From contig NZ_JMFO01000003.1 of assembly GCF_000714715.1 (NCBI RefSeq), positions 62,001 through 126,000 of the forward strand: DNA of 64,000 bases, in the 5' to 3' direction. The DNA is from Candidatus Magnetobacterium casense (GTDB lineage: Bacteria > Nitrospirota > Thermodesulfovibrionia > Thermodesulfovibrionales > Magnetobacteriaceae). The notes under the pieces were generated by a model. That model saw only the letters and a list, made by a program, of their open reading frames with translations, was not told the DNA's origin and did no database searches. Below are positions 8,272 to 17,507 of the stretch, piece after piece. The translations under genes and the position numbers were made by a program. The first letter of the stretch is position 1. Every line of letters begins with the position of its first letter.

Positions 8272-9084
8272 ATGAAACAACAACAACTGAATGAACCCGA
8301 CCTCCTGCCCTTTTACCACGTGTCCCCTCCCGGCGCAAACATCCTCGTCCTTGCCCCCCACCCCGATGACGAAACACTGGGCGTTGGCGGTACGCTAAGG
8401 AAGCTCATGGCAGCAAACAAGCATGTACACGTTGCCTTTATCACAAGCGGTGACAAGGCCGACCCCGGCAACCCCCTCTCTGCCCAGGTCATCTACAACA
8501 ACCCCGCAGGCCCACACTTCAGCCAGTATGCACTCTTTCGTGAGACGGAGGCCCAACATGCGCTGGCCATACTCAGCTCGGGCACCCACCTGCAACCAAC
8601 CATGCCATGCCTGTTTCTGCGATATCCCGACCGAGAGGTCTCCAACTGCTTCGATGACTGTCTCAGAAGACTCGGGGACGTGGTCGCTCCCAATGGCACA
8701 CCGGTGTTTGATACCATCTACAGCCCCTCGCCCATAGAACTGCACCCTGACCATAGGGCCACGGCCACCATTGCACTGGAGCTGCAGAAGCTCTACGGCG
8801 TCGTGGTGGCATTTTACGAGGTAACGGTGCCAATAAGACCAAACGCCCTCATAGACATTACACAAACGATCGGCACAAAGCAGGCGGCCATTATGGCCTA
8901 CGAATCGCAACTGAAGATGACCGACTACCTTGAGTTTATAACGTCGCTCAACAGGATGCGTGCCCTGACCCTGGGGCGCAGCGTCACACATGCCGAGGCG
9001 CTCCTGGTGCTCAGAACCCCCTGGCAGGGGCAGACCATGGATGACTGGTTCAGCTACCGGTGTGGATTGGACGTACCCCTGTAG
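8272..9084 (+). CDS. PIG-L/LmbE-family N-deacetylase
   Basis: About 270 residues. ATG at 8272 is preferred because GGAG lies 9 nt upstream; an ATG at 8257 is also in frame. The zinc-site motif APHPDDETLGVGG lies near the N-terminus and the second motif ELHPDHRATATIA in the middle, both diagnostic of the family. Members deacetylate GlcNAc-linked substrates (mycothiol/bacillithiol precursors, GlcNAc-PI, antibiotics); the substrate here cannot be read from the sequence. Cytoplasmic, no signal peptide. It is 15 bp upstream of the K+ channel gene and probably co-transcribed with it. Confidence 0.88.
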   Translation: MKQQQLNEPDLLPFYHVSPPGANILVLAPHPDDETLGVGGTLRKLMAANKHVHVAFITSGDKADPGNPLSAQVIYNNPAGPHFSQYALFRETEAQHALAILSSGTHLQPTMPCLFLRYPDREVSNCFDDCLRRLGDVVAPNGTPVFDTIYSPSPIELHPDHRATATIALELQKLYGVVVAFYEVTVPIRPNALIDITQTIGTKQAAIMAYESQLKMTDYLEFITSLNRMRALTLGRSVTHAEALLVLRTPWQGQTMDDWFSYRCGLDVPL

Positions 9085-9099
9085 CTCAGGTTATCTGCA

Positions 9100-10140
9100 G
9101 TGAAGAACGAAATAATCTCTGACTTTTACAGGCGGTTTATTGCCGGCACCATTATCCTGGTAATCATCATGTCTGTTGGCACTACCGGGTACCGCTTGTT
9201 CGGCGGCAGTAAATACACGTTGATAGACTGTGCGTACATGACGTTTATAACCATATCAACAATAGGTTATGGCGAGATAATAGACATTGCGCACAAGCCC
9301 GGAGGTAGGGTCTTTACTATCTTTATTGCCTTCTTTGGCATAGGGGTATTGTCCTATATGTTGTCTAACTTTACAGCCTTTGTCGTAGGCGGGGAATTAA
9401 AAGAGGCATTTTGGAGGAAACGAATGGAGAACAAGATCAAGGCGCTTTCCAGCCATTATATCGTGTGTGGTGTAGAGGGGGATGGTTTTTATATATTGAA
9501 CGAACTCTATACAACGTCGCGTCCGTGCGTCGTCATAGAGATAGACAAGAAGCGAATAGAAAGGGTGCTTGAGATGTTTCACGCTCAGGTAGTAATCGAG
9601 GGCGATGCCACGGACAACAACGTATTGCTCAACGCTGGTATAGAGCGGGCCAAGGGGCTTTTTGCGGCAGCCGGTGAGGACAACGTCAACCTGGTTGTCA
9701 GCCTCAGTGCCAAGCAACTCAATCCCGACATCAAGGTCGTGGCCCGGTGCAAGGAACTGAAGAACCTCAGCAAGATGAAAAAGGCGGGCGCTGACGTCGT
9801 TGTCTCACCGCACTTTATCGGAGGCATGAGGATGGCATCGGAGATGTTCCGGCCAACGGTGGTATCGTTTCTGGATATGATGCTCAGGGACAAGGACAAA
9901 AACCTGCGCATAGAGGACGTCATGGTTCCCGAGGACGTTACCCCCAGGACGGTCGCCTCACTGCACCTGAAGCGCTATCCAACCTGCATGTTGCTCGCCA
10001 TAAAAACAACTCAGGAGAGATGGATATACAATCCCCCCGAACATCAGATGATAAGCCCCGGCGATACCCTCGTAATAATGACCACACCGGGGGAAAGGAT
10101 AGAGCTACGAAAGATGTTTCACCTGACGGAGTCAAGCTGA
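9100..10140 (+). CDS. Two-TM potassium channel with RCK (TrkA-N/C) domain
   Basis: 346 residues, GTG start. TM1 is near residues 12-30; the pore and selectivity filter TISTIGYGEI are followed by TM2 (IFIAFFGIGVLSYMLSNFTAFVVG). Next comes a Rossmann RCK domain beginning HYIVCGVEGDGFYILNEL, whose glycine motif departs from the usual GxGxxG, and a TrkA-C domain ending in a GDTLVIM motif. The family consists of MthK-like tetrameric K+ channels gated by ligands such as Ca2+ or nucleotides. Inner membrane. The filter is GYGE rather than GYGD. Confidence 0.9.
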   Translation: MKNEIISDFYRRFIAGTIILVIIMSVGTTGYRLFGGSKYTLIDCAYMTFITISTIGYGEIIDIAHKPGGRVFTIFIAFFGIGVLSYMLSNFTAFVVGGELKEAFWRKRMENKIKALSSHYIVCGVEGDGFYILNELYTTSRPCVVIEIDKKRIERVLEMFHAQVVIEGDATDNNVLLNAGIERAKGLFAAAGEDNVNLVVSLSAKQLNPDIKVVARCKELKNLSKMKKAGADVVVSPHFIGGMRMASEMFRPTVVSFLDMMLRDKDKNLRIEDVMVPEDVTPRTVASLHLKRYPTCMLLAIKTTQERWIYNPPEHQMISPGDTLVIMTTPGERIELRKMFHLTESS

Positions 10141-10161
10141 TCGAAATCTGCTATAATGATA

Positions 10162-10192
10162 AGTACATGGACAAAAGTTTTTATATAAAACC
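10162..10192 (+). repeat. Partial copy of G-rich repeat, left end only
   Basis: AGTACATGGACAAAAG followed by TTTTTATATAAAAC matches the left part of the element at 21295-21411. The G-rich right part is missing. It lies between the channel gene and hisA. Confidence 0.55.
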
Positions 10193-10255
10193 AAACAATT
10201 GCGGTGGCTGCATGACGTTTGAGGTGCTACCGAATAAAGGAGGAAAATAAAGTTA

Positions 10256-10984
10256 ATGCTGATAATACCGGCAATAGACTTAAAGGATGGAGTGTGTGTG
10301 CGCCTTCAGCAGGGCAGGAAGGATGCTGTGACCGTGTACTCCGATGACCCTGCAGCAACGGCCCTGGCGTGGGTCAGGGACGGGGCAGAGCTTATACACA
10401 TCGTAGACCTCGATGGTGCCTTCACGGGAGATCAGCTCAACATCGAGGGCATAAAACGCATCAGGGCAGCGGTTGACGTTCCCCTGGAGGTTGGCGGTGG
10501 CATACGGGATGAGGGCAGGCTTGAACTGATGGTGTCCCTGGGGATTGACCGGCTGATAATAGGGACGGCGGCAATTACGCAACCGGAGATGTTTCAACGG
10601 GCGTGTCAGCGTTATCCGGGCAGGATTTTGGCAGGCATAGACGCCGACAACTCAAAAGTCGCCATCAAGGGCTGGCAGGAGGTCACACAGCGCGATGCCA
10701 TAGAGGTCGCCACAGAGTTGCAGGGGTTTGGCGCCGCCGGGGTCATCTATACCGACATATCACGTGACGGTATGCTCAGTGGTCCCAACGTGGAGGCCAC
10801 GCAACAGCTTGCAAACGCCCTCAACATACCCGTCATTGCCTCCGGCGGTGTCTCGTCGCTGGAGGACATAAAAAACCTCTCAACCATAGCAGGCCTTTAT
10901 GGCATAATAACGGGTAAGGCCATATACTCCGGTGCAATTGCCCTGAAAGCTGCCATTGAGTTAGTTAGGCAGATGCAGGGCTAA
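10256..10984 (+). CDS. hisA: HisA, ProFAR isomerase
   Basis: 242 residues, full length. 1-(5-phosphoribosyl)-5-[(5-phosphoribosylamino)methylideneamino]imidazole-4-carboxamide isomerase of histidine synthesis, a (beta-alpha)8 barrel. Visible marks: IIPAIDLKDGVCVRLQQG with catalytic Asp, VPLEVGGGIR, YTDISRDGMLSGPN with the second Asp, and VIASGGVSS phosphate-binding loop. AAGGAGG lies 11 nt before the ATG. It is followed 54 bp later by hisF; no other his gene is nearby. Confidence 0.97.
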   Translation: MLIIPAIDLKDGVCVRLQQGRKDAVTVYSDDPAATALAWVRDGAELIHIVDLDGAFTGDQLNIEGIKRIRAAVDVPLEVGGGIRDEGRLELMVSLGIDRLIIGTAAITQPEMFQRACQRYPGRILAGIDADNSKVAIKGWQEVTQRDAIEVATELQGFGAAGVIYTDISRDGMLSGPNVEATQQLANALNIPVIASGGVSSLEDIKNLSTIAGLYGIITGKAIYSGAIALKAAIELVRQMQG

Positions 10985-11005
10985 CAAGAGAGGTTTTACC
11001 TCTTG
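10985..11005. promoter_or_regulatory. Small hairpin between hisA and hisF
   Basis: CAAGAGAGG and CCTCTTG arms around a TTTTA loop, immediately after the hisA stop. There is no T-run, so it is not a classical terminator; it may stabilise or separate the two messages. Confidence 0.4.
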
Positions 11006-11038
11006 CAGAGATTGACTTGAAACATTAAGGAGACTGAC

Positions 11039-11899
11039 ATGCTTGCAAAGAGGATCATCCCGTGTCTGGATGTGCGGGATGGACGAGTAGTCAAGGGCGT
11101 AAATTTTGTAAACATCCGCGATGCCGGAGACCCCGTTGAAAATGCCATATTCTATGACAGCGAGGGCGCCGATGAGCTGACCTACCTTGATATCACGGCG
11201 TCACACGAAAAACGCAAGATCATCCTTGACGTGGTGGAGCGCACTGCAGCGGAGGTTTTTATACCCCTGACGGTTGGTGGTGGCATCGGCAGTCTTGAAG
11301 ACATCAGGGCGTTGTTAAATGCCGGTTGTGACAAGGTGTCGATCAACACGGCTGCCGTCAACGACCCCGATTTTATACGCAAGGCCTCGGAACGTTTTGG
11401 CAGTCAGTGCATAGTGGTTGCCATAGACGCCAAGAGATACACGGGTTCATCGACGGCAGAGCAACGACCACCCCAGTGGCTCAAAGATGTGTTCAGGGAC
11501 GACTGCAGACACCTCTGCATAGCGCCAGGGGCAACAGCGACTACTGCGCAGAGGTGGGAGGTCTACACGCACGGGGGCAGGAGACCGGTTGCCATTGATG
11601 CTGTCCGCTGGGCCGTCTACATGGAGGCCATCGGTGCCGGCGAAATCCTGCTAACCAGCATGGACAAGGACGGTACCAAGGTCGGTTACGACATCGAGCT
11701 TACCAGGGCGGTGTCTGAGGCGGTGTCGATACCGGTGATTGCCTCCGGGGGGGCCGGGGAGTTGGAGCACCTCTTTGAGGCCCTGGACCAGGGTAAGGCC
11801 GATGCCGTATTAGCCGCTTCCATATTTCACTTCAGGCAGCATTCCATCTCCGAGGCCAAGCAGTATCTGGCCAAGAGGGGCGTGCCGATGCGCATGTAA
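11039..11899 (+). CDS. hisF: HisF, imidazole glycerol phosphate synthase cyclase subunit, with insertion
   Basis: 286 residues against ~253 for the family. Catalytic Asp11 (PCLDV) and Asp130 (VVAIDAK) are present, with LTVGGGI and VIASGGAGE phosphate loops and an AAASIFHFR-like end (AASIFHF). Between AIDAKR (133) and WEVYTHGG (173) lies about 33 extra residues rich in Cys, Arg and Thr that normal HisF lacks. The frame is kept, so the protein may still work. Cytoplasmic; partners with HisH, not seen here. AAGGAG lies just before the ATG. Confidence 0.95.
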   Translation: MLAKRIIPCLDVRDGRVVKGVNFVNIRDAGDPVENAIFYDSEGADELTYLDITASHEKRKIILDVVERTAAEVFIPLTVGGGIGSLEDIRALLNAGCDKVSINTAAVNDPDFIRKASERFGSQCIVVAIDAKRYTGSSTAEQRPPQWLKDVFRDDCRHLCIAPGATATTAQRWEVYTHGGRRPVAIDAVRWAVYMEAIGAGEILLTSMDKDGTKVGYDIELTRAVSEAVSIPVIASGGAGELEHLFEALDQGKADAVLAASIFHFRQHSISEAKQYLAKRGVPMRM

Positions 11900-11911
11900 G
11901 CGGGCAACTGT

Positions 11912-12472
11912 ATGACACCGGCAATTGAGAGAAGACGGGTCGTTGTCCTTGCCGTTGCAGTGGAGGGGGGATTGTTGCTTTTGGCGGCGGTTTTGTCGGG
12001 GAGTTTGCACATAGGGCTGGTCTTTGGCAGTGAGCGTCCGTTGCGCGACTGTCTGGTGGCGCTGGCATGGACGCTTCCGCCGGTAGCAGTGTTTATTATG
12101 TCGCTGTCTGAGATGGCCATGTCGCTATCATTTATGCGCACAATGCGGCAGTTTGTCATCAACCACATCAGGGCCATGTTTATCAACACAACCATCGTAG
12201 ACGTTGTGTTTATCTGCATACTGGCCGGTGTCGGAGAGGAGGCCCTCTTTCGGGGGATCGTTCAGGTCAAGTTTGGGATCATCTGGGGGAGTGTTATCTT
12301 TGGCCTTCTGCATTTCATATCGCCGGCGTACTTTGTCTTTGCCACGGCAATGGGGCTGTACATAGGATGGGTCTTTACGCTGTACAATAGCCTGTTTATC
12401 CCGATCCTCATCCACTTCCTCTATGACCTCGGCGCCATCGTATACCTGAAATATTACGTAAAAGAAGAATAA
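11912..12472 (+). CDS. CPBP-family intramembrane metalloprotease
   Basis: 186 residues with several hydrophobic helices. The CPBP/Abi motifs are present: GVGEEALFRGI (EExxxR), FGLLHF, and HFLYDLGAI (HxxxD/N). Members are membrane-embedded proteases related to CAAX Rce1; bacterial ones serve in bacteriocin self-immunity or unknown roles. Only 12 bp separates it from hisF, so it is probably the last gene of that transcript. No substrate can be inferred. Confidence 0.85.
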   Translation: MTPAIERRRVVVLAVAVEGGLLLLAAVLSGSLHIGLVFGSERPLRDCLVALAWTLPPVAVFIMSLSEMAMSLSFMRTMRQFVINHIRAMFINTTIVDVVFICILAGVGEEALFRGIVQVKFGIIWGSVIFGLLHFISPAYFVFATAMGLYIGWVFTLYNSLFIPILIHFLYDLGAIVYLKYYVKEE

Positions 12473-12480
12473 GAAACAAG

Positions 12481-12695
12481 GTATCCTCTTAAAAAAGCAT
12501 GGTAATTTTTATTTTGTGGTTTAAAGACATGGATTCCCGCTCCCTGTTCAAGCCAGAGCTTGCCCCTGGCTCAAACAGGGGGACATGTTTCGCGGGAATG
12601 ACAGTTATAGCCGTTTTAGCAAGTCTGTCATTCCTGTGTAAACAGGAATCCAGAAAAAGTAAAAGCATAGTTACCATGAAATATAAAGAAGATAC
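12481..12695 (+). repeat. MITE-like element, GTATCCTCTT family, copy A
   Basis: Left end GTATCCTCTTAAAAAAGCATGG and right end TTACCATGAAATATAAAGAAGATAC are imperfect inverted repeats. The interior carries palindromic blocks ATTCCCGC...GCGGGAAT and ATTCCTGTGTAAACAGGAAT. 215 bp; longer than the other copies because of extra sequence in the first palindrome. No coding function. Confidence 0.8.
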
Positions 12696-12724
12696 CCAGC
12701 CTCTAAGCACTATTGGAACTTTCT

Positions 12725-12757
12725 TTGACCAAACTGTTATGATATACACAGTATAAT
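12725..12757 (+). promoter_or_regulatory. Possible trpE promoter
   Basis: TTGACC and a perfect TATAAT are separated by 21 bp, longer than the optimal 17, in the gap before trpE. The -10 match is strong and the spacing weak. Confidence 0.3.
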
Positions 12758-12790
12758 TTATATGAAACATATCCTTAGAGAAAAGAGAGT

Positions 12791-14287
12791 GTGTTTGTCA
12801 CGATGTATTATCCGGAGCTGGAACAATTTAAGGAGCTGTCAGACAGAGGTAATCTGATACCGGTGTACAAGGAAATATTGGCCGATATGGAGACACCGGT
12901 ATCTGCGTACATGAATATAAACGGACGGGACTCGTTCCTGTTTGAGAGCGTTGAGGGTGGTGAGAAATGGGCTCGATACTCTTTCATAGGTGGGGCACCC
13001 ATGAAGGTCATCAAGAGCTGGGGCAACGATATGGAGATCACCCGGTACCAACAGCCTCCTGTACGTATGAGGGTCGATGACCCGCTGGATGCCCTCAAAC
13101 ACGAGATGGCTCCATACAAGGTCGTTGAGGTTCCGGGTTTGCCACGCTTTTTTGGTGGCCTGGTGGGATATATCGCTTACGAAAGCGTGAGATTCTTTGA
13201 GAAGGTCACGCCCACCAACAAACCCTCGCTCGGGCTGCCGGATATGTACATGATGAAGATGGACACGCTGCTGATCTTTGATCACCTCAAGCATGTCATC
13301 AAGGTCGTGGCCAACGCCTTCATAGACGACAACACAACTGTCCAACAGGCATACACCGATGCGGTGGCAAAGATAAACGCCATGATCAGTCTGTTGAAAA
13401 AACCACGGAAAGACGACAGCCTTGACGTAGGCAAAGACAATTCCACGACGCAATATACGTCTTCATTCAATAAACCGGAAGACTTCATGGATGTCGTTGA
13501 CAGGGCCAAGGAGTATATAAGGGCAGGGGATGCCTTCCAGATCGTGCTCTCCCAGCGATTTGAGACCGCCGCCGCCGTTGACCCCTTTACTATATACAGG
13601 AAGCTCAGGGTGATAAACCCCTCCCCCTACATGTTCTATATGAACCTGGACGGTTGTAAGGTTGCCGGCTCTTCTCCGGAGATATTGGTCAAACTGGAGT
13701 CAGACCGCATAATCCTCAGACCCATTGCCGGGACAAGAAAACGAGGCTCTACCGAAGCCGAAGACGTCGCCCTCGAACAAGAACTGCTGGCCGACCCCAA
13801 GGAACGGGCCGAACACATTATGCTCGTTGACCTTGGCCGAAACGACGTCGGCAGGGTAGCCCGTATCGGTTCCGTTGAGGTGACTAAGTTGATGACCATT
13901 GAGCGTTACAGTCACGTCATGCACATCGTATCCAACGTCGAGGGCGTCTTAAAGGATGGCCATGATGCCTTTGATGTCCTACGGGCATGTTTTCCTGCCG
14001 GTACGGTATCCGGTGCCCCAAAGGTCAGGGCAATGGAGATCATCGACGAACTCGAACCGGTGGCACGGGGGCCGTATGCCGGATCGGTGGGGTACTTCAG
14101 CTTCACCGGGGATATGGATATGTGCATCACCATCAGAACTATATTGGCCATAGATGGTAAGATATACGTGCAGGCGGGGGCCGGCATCGTTGCCGACTCG
14201 GTGCCGGAGATGGAGCACAATGAGTGCGTGAACAAGGCAATGGGAATGTTCAAGGCAGTAATAATGGCCAAGAACGGTTTGGAGTAA
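12791..14287 (+). CDS. trpE: TrpE, anthranilate synthase component I
   Basis: 498 residues, full length, counted from the GTG at 12791; an in-frame ATG at 12803 is equally plausible and neither has a strong ribosome site. Converts chorismate plus ammonia (from TrpG) to anthranilate. The N-terminal domain includes the tryptophan-binding type region, and the C-terminal chorismate-binding domain shows SPEILVKLE, IAGTRKRG, EHIMLVDLGRNDVGRV and CFPAGTVSGAPKVRAMEII. Followed 7 bp later by trpG. Upstream is a MITE-like element, so any leader is short. No attenuator with Trp codons was found. Confidence 0.97.
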   Translation: MFVTMYYPELEQFKELSDRGNLIPVYKEILADMETPVSAYMNINGRDSFLFESVEGGEKWARYSFIGGAPMKVIKSWGNDMEITRYQQPPVRMRVDDPLDALKHEMAPYKVVEVPGLPRFFGGLVGYIAYESVRFFEKVTPTNKPSLGLPDMYMMKMDTLLIFDHLKHVIKVVANAFIDDNTTVQQAYTDAVAKINAMISLLKKPRKDDSLDVGKDNSTTQYTSSFNKPEDFMDVVDRAKEYIRAGDAFQIVLSQRFETAAAVDPFTIYRKLRVINPSPYMFYMNLDGCKVAGSSPEILVKLESDRIILRPIAGTRKRGSTEAEDVALEQELLADPKERAEHIMLVDLGRNDVGRVARIGSVEVTKLMTIERYSHVMHIVSNVEGVLKDGHDAFDVLRACFPAGTVSGAPKVRAMEIIDELEPVARGPYAGSVGYFSFTGDMDMCITIRTILAIDGKIYVQAGAGIVADSVPEMEHNECVNKAMGMFKAVIMAKNGLE

Positions 14288-14293
14288 CGAAAT

Positions 14294-14878
14294 ATGCTTT
14301 TAATGATTGACAACTATGATTCATTTACATATAACCTGGTACAATACCTCGGCGAGCTTGGTCAGGACATCAGGGTCTGCCGCAACGACAGTGTCAACGT
14401 GACGGATATTGAAGCGATGCAGCCGCAATACATAGTGATATCGCCCGGACCATGTACCCCCAATGAGGCCGGCATATCGATTGAGTTGATCAGATACTTT
14501 ACCGGCAGGATACCGATACTTGGCGTCTGTCTCGGACATCAGTCCATCGGGGCTGCCTATGGCGGTCTTATCGTCAGGGCCGACAGACTCATGCACGGCA
14601 AGACGTCCATGATACATCACGATGGCGTTGGCATCTTCAGCGGAGTGTCGAATCCGTTTATCGCCACGAGGTATCATTCCCTGGTGATACGCCCTGATAC
14701 CCTCCCCACCGACTTTGTCCGCTCTGCGTGGACGGACGATGGTGAGATAATGGCCATCCGCCATAAGAGCCATATAGTTGAGGGCGTGCAGTTTCACCCG
14801 GAGTCGATCTTAACCACAGAGGGCAAGCGGATATTAAAGAACTTCCTCGAACAGTCCCAGACTGTAAAGGCAATATGA
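14294..14878 (+). CDS. trpG: TrpG/PabA glutamine amidotransferase
   Basis: 194 residues, class I glutamine amidotransferase. Nucleophile motif [10 protein letters not shown], oxyanion region [11 protein letters not shown] and the His-Glu pair in [11 protein letters not shown] are all present, so it is catalytically complete. Provides ammonia to TrpE and, in many bacteria, to PabB as well. It overlaps the start of the next gene by the ATGA tetranucleotide, so translation is coupled into the Uma2-type gene. Confidence 0.96.
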   Translation: MLLMIDNYDSFTYNLVQYLGELGQDIRVCRNDSVNVTDIEAMQPQYIVISPGPCTPNEAGISIELIRYFTGRIPILGVCLGHQSIGAAYGGLIVRADRLMHGKTSMIHHDGVGIFSGVSNPFIATRYHSLVIRPDTLPTDFVRSAWTDDGEIMAIRHKSHIVEGVQFHPESILTTEGKRILKNFLEQSQTVKAI

Positions 14879-15438
14879 GTGCTATGCTTGCAGAATGTAA
14901 GCAAAAACTGTCTTATGACGACTACCTGCTCCTGGACGATGACCACAGGTATGAGCTGATAGGAGGAATACTGTCAATGTCTCCGGCTCCAAGTATCAAC
15001 CATCAGGTTATATCAAAGAGATTGTTTATCCGGTTGAATCGTTTTGTTGAGGACAATGCCCTGGGAATGGTGTTGTATGCACCCGTGGACGTTGTGCTCA
15101 GTGATGATGACGTTGTTGAGCCTGATATATTGTTTATATCGCGTTTGAATCTGCACAGGGTACAAGACAGCGGTGTCTTTGGTCCTCCTGATGTGATTGT
15201 GGAGATACTTTCGGCATCGTCACAGTACAGGGACGTGCATCAAAAGCGACAACTATACCAGCGTCACAAGGTCATGGAGTACTGGATAGTCGATCCATTC
15301 AGCAGGTGTATAGAGGTGTTGACATTAAGCGATGATGGTGAGTTTGTCTGTCACTGTCGTGGGAGTCGTATGATCAGTTCAAGAGAGTTAATGGGGCTGG
15401 AAGTAGACGTGGATGATATATTTAGGGATTTACGATGA
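14875..15438 (+). CDS. Uma2-family (DUF820) putative endonuclease
   Basis: 187 residues. The PD-(D/E)XK-type Uma2 pattern is visible: [22 protein letters not shown], then [10 protein letters not shown], then [14 protein letters not shown], then [18 protein letters not shown]. The family is widespread and mobile; its function is unproven, and a nuclease role is inferred from the fold. It sits inside the trp operon, overlapping trpG by 4 bp and preceding trpD by 50 bp, an unusual guest position. Composition is a little lower in GC than trpE/trpD. Confidence 0.85.
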   Translation: MSAMLAECKQKLSYDDYLLLDDDHRYELIGGILSMSPAPSINHQVISKRLFIRLNRFVEDNALGMVLYAPVDVVLSDDDVVEPDILFISRLNLHRVQDSGVFGPPDVIVEILSASSQYRDVHQKRQLYQRHKVMEYWIVDPFSRCIEVLTLSDDGEFVCHCRGSRMISSRELMGLEVDVDDIFRDLR

Positions 15439-15488
15439 TAAATCACCAAAGATGGCAATGTCTTCAGAGGTGCATTAGGAGGTAGTCT

Positions 15489-16499
15489 GTGATTCGTGAG
15501 GCCATAGGGATGTTGGTGCAGGGTATAGACCTCTCTGCACAGGAGATGACCGAGTGTATGACGGAGATAATGGAGGGCAAGGCCACGGATGCCCAGATCG
15601 GGTCGTTTCTGACGGCGTTGCGTCTGAAGGGCGAGAGCGTGGAGGAGATAACCGCCGCTGCCACCGTGATGAGGCTCAAGGCGGTGCGTATCAAAGCCCC
15701 GGAAAACGTCCTTGACACCTGTGGTACGGGCGGGGACCTGGCACACACGTTTAATATATCGACGACTGCGGCCATTGTGCTTGCCGCCTGCGGTGTGCCA
15801 ATAGCCAAACACGGCAACCGTTCTGTCTCCAGTCGCTCGGGCAGTGCCGATGTCCTTGAGGCGTTGGGCATAAAAATAGACCTGCCTGCCGACAAGGTTG
15901 AGCGGTGTTTGTTTGAGACGGGATTTGGGTTTTTGTTTGCGCCCATGTTTCATCCTGCCATGCGCTATGCCGTAAATCCTCGACGTGAGATCGGAGTACG
16001 GACGATATTTAACATCCTCGGCCCGCTGACCAATCCGGCCGGGGCAAGGCGCCAGATACTGGGTGTGTTTTCGCCTGCGTTGACCGAACCACTGGCAACG
16101 GTCCTGGGCAACCTGGGGGCAGAGGATGCCATGGTTTGCCACGGACAGGACGGCCTCGATGAAATAACCATTACCGATGGCACCAAGGTCAGCAGATATA
16201 GCGACGGTAAGGTCGAAAACATGTACCTCTGCCCCGAGGACTTTGGCTTTAAGCGCGGACGCCTCCAGGACATAGCCGGCGCGGAAAAGGACGACAACGC
16301 ACGCTATACGCACGAGGTTCTCAACGGATACATGGGGGCCAGACGCAATATCGTTGTGATCAATGCCGCAGCCGGTTTGATGGTCTCAGACCTGGGAATT
16401 GGTATTGAGGGTGCCGTTGACATGGTGCAGGAGTGCATAGAGTCAGGCCGTGCGATGAAAAAGCTACAGGAGATACAAAAGGTCAGCAATGCCCTGTAG
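15489..16499 (+). CDS. trpD: TrpD, anthranilate phosphoribosyltransferase
   Basis: 336 residues, GTG start with GGAGG about 7 nt upstream. Transfers phosphoribosyl from PRPP to anthranilate. Motifs: DTCGTGGDLAHTFNIST (PRPP loop), AKHGNRSVSSRSGSADVLEALG, FLFAPMFHPAMRY and GPLTNPA. Full length for the family. The next trp genes (trpC, F, B, A) are not in the window; the following gene belongs to sugar metabolism. Confidence 0.97.
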   Translation: MIREAIGMLVQGIDLSAQEMTECMTEIMEGKATDAQIGSFLTALRLKGESVEEITAAATVMRLKAVRIKAPENVLDTCGTGGDLAHTFNISTTAAIVLAACGVPIAKHGNRSVSSRSGSADVLEALGIKIDLPADKVERCLFETGFGFLFAPMFHPAMRYAVNPRREIGVRTIFNILGPLTNPAGARRQILGVFSPALTEPLATVLGNLGAEDAMVCHGQDGLDEITITDGTKVSRYSDGKVENMYLCPEDFGFKRGRLQDIAGAEKDDNARYTHEVLNGYMGARRNIVVINAAAGLMVSDLGIGIEGAVDMVQECIESGRAMKKLQEIQKVSNAL

Positions 16500-16517
16500 C
16501 TATCGAGGTGGACGGTA

Positions 16518-17507
16518 TTGTCCATAGAGCGTAGGACATCTGCATTACACGTAGGGGTAATCGGGGCGGGGTATTTTGGACGTCACCACTGCCGCATTTT
16601 ATCCGGGCTGGATGGCGTTGTGCTGAGGGCAGTATCCGATACGAATCAGCAGGCACTGGATGACGCCCTGCGCAACCACGGCAGAAAGGAGCATACAGGT
16701 AGCCCATCAGCATTGAGCACAAGCACCGATTACCGCCAAATACTGCCACTGGTGGATGCCGTAGTAATCGCCACGCCAACCGCCACGCATTGTCCCATAG
16801 CGTTGGAATGTCTAAGGGCCGGAAAGCATGTCTTCATAGAAAAACCAATCTCCTCTACACTCCTGGAAGCAGACGCCATCATACAAGAGGCGCACAGCAG
16901 GGGACTCATCACGCAGGTGGGACACGTGGAGAGATACAATCCGGCGTTTCTGAGGGCACAGTCGTTGATAGATATTCCACTTTGCATCGAGACAGAACGA
17001 TTGTCACCACTGATTCCAAGGGCGTTTAATATCGACGTGACCCTGGATTTGATGATCCACGACATAGACATTGTGCTGGCCATCGCACGGTCAAAGGCAA
17101 GGTCGGTAAAGGCAGTTGGGGCACGTGTCCTTACGCAGAAGACGGACATGGCACGGGCATGGATCGAGTTTGAAAGCGGCCTCAATGCCGTGCTGATGAC
17201 CGGCAGACTCTATCCGCACAAGAAGCGTACCCTGAAGGTTGTTCAGAGAGATACCTCCCTGTCTGTAGACCTGCACAACATAACACTTACCAGATACTTT
17301 AAGGACGGCACGTCAATAGCGACCGAGGACATCGCCGTTGAAAGTTCTGAGCCGCTACAGAGTGAGTTGATGGACTTTGTCAATTGCATCAGAGACAACA
17401 GACAACCTCCCGTCACTGCAGTGGAGGCACGTTATGCGTTGGAGCTGACACTGTTGATCAATAATATTATAAAGGAGAACAAGGCATACGAGAGTCTGAT
17501 GATATGA
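16518..17507 (+). CDS. Gfo/Idh/MocA oxidoreductase, probable UDP-GlcNAc 3-dehydrogenase
   Basis: 329 residues, TTG start. Rossmann motif VGVIGAGYFGRHH, then VVIATPTATHCPIALECLRAGKHVFIEKPIS with the family EKP signature, and the catalytic-domain LMIHDIDIVLAI. It overlaps the following aminotransferase by 4 bp. In bacteria making 2,3-diamino-glucose lipid A, the pair GnnA (this family) and GnnB (DegT family) lies by lpxA/lpxB; lpxB follows here after an inserted gene. I therefore infer a GnnA role: oxidising UDP-GlcNAc at C3. Other amino-sugar pathways remain possible. Confidence 0.85.
   Translation: MSIERRTSALHVGVIGAGYFGRHHCRILSGLDGVVLRAVSDTNQQALDDALRNHGRKEHTGSPSALSTSTDYRQILPLVDAVVIATPTATHCPIALECLRAGKHVFIEKPISSTLLEADAIIQEAHSRGLITQVGHVERYNPAFLRAQSLIDIPLCIETERLSPLIPRAFNIDVTLDLMIHDIDIVLAIARSKARSVKAVGARVLTQKTDMARAWIEFESGLNAVLMTGRLYPHKKRTLKVVQRDTSLSVDLHNITLTRYFKDGTSIATEDIAVESSEPLQSELMDFVNCIRDNRQPPVTAVEARYALELTLLINNIIKENKAYESLMI

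Noticed and set aside
10020-10250. 76-codon open frame over the end of the K+ channel gene
   Set aside because: Mostly overlaps the channel gene in another frame and then a repeat fragment.
12499-12756. 85-codon open frame
   Set aside because: It lies almost wholly in a MITE-like repeat whose palindromes explain its sequence.
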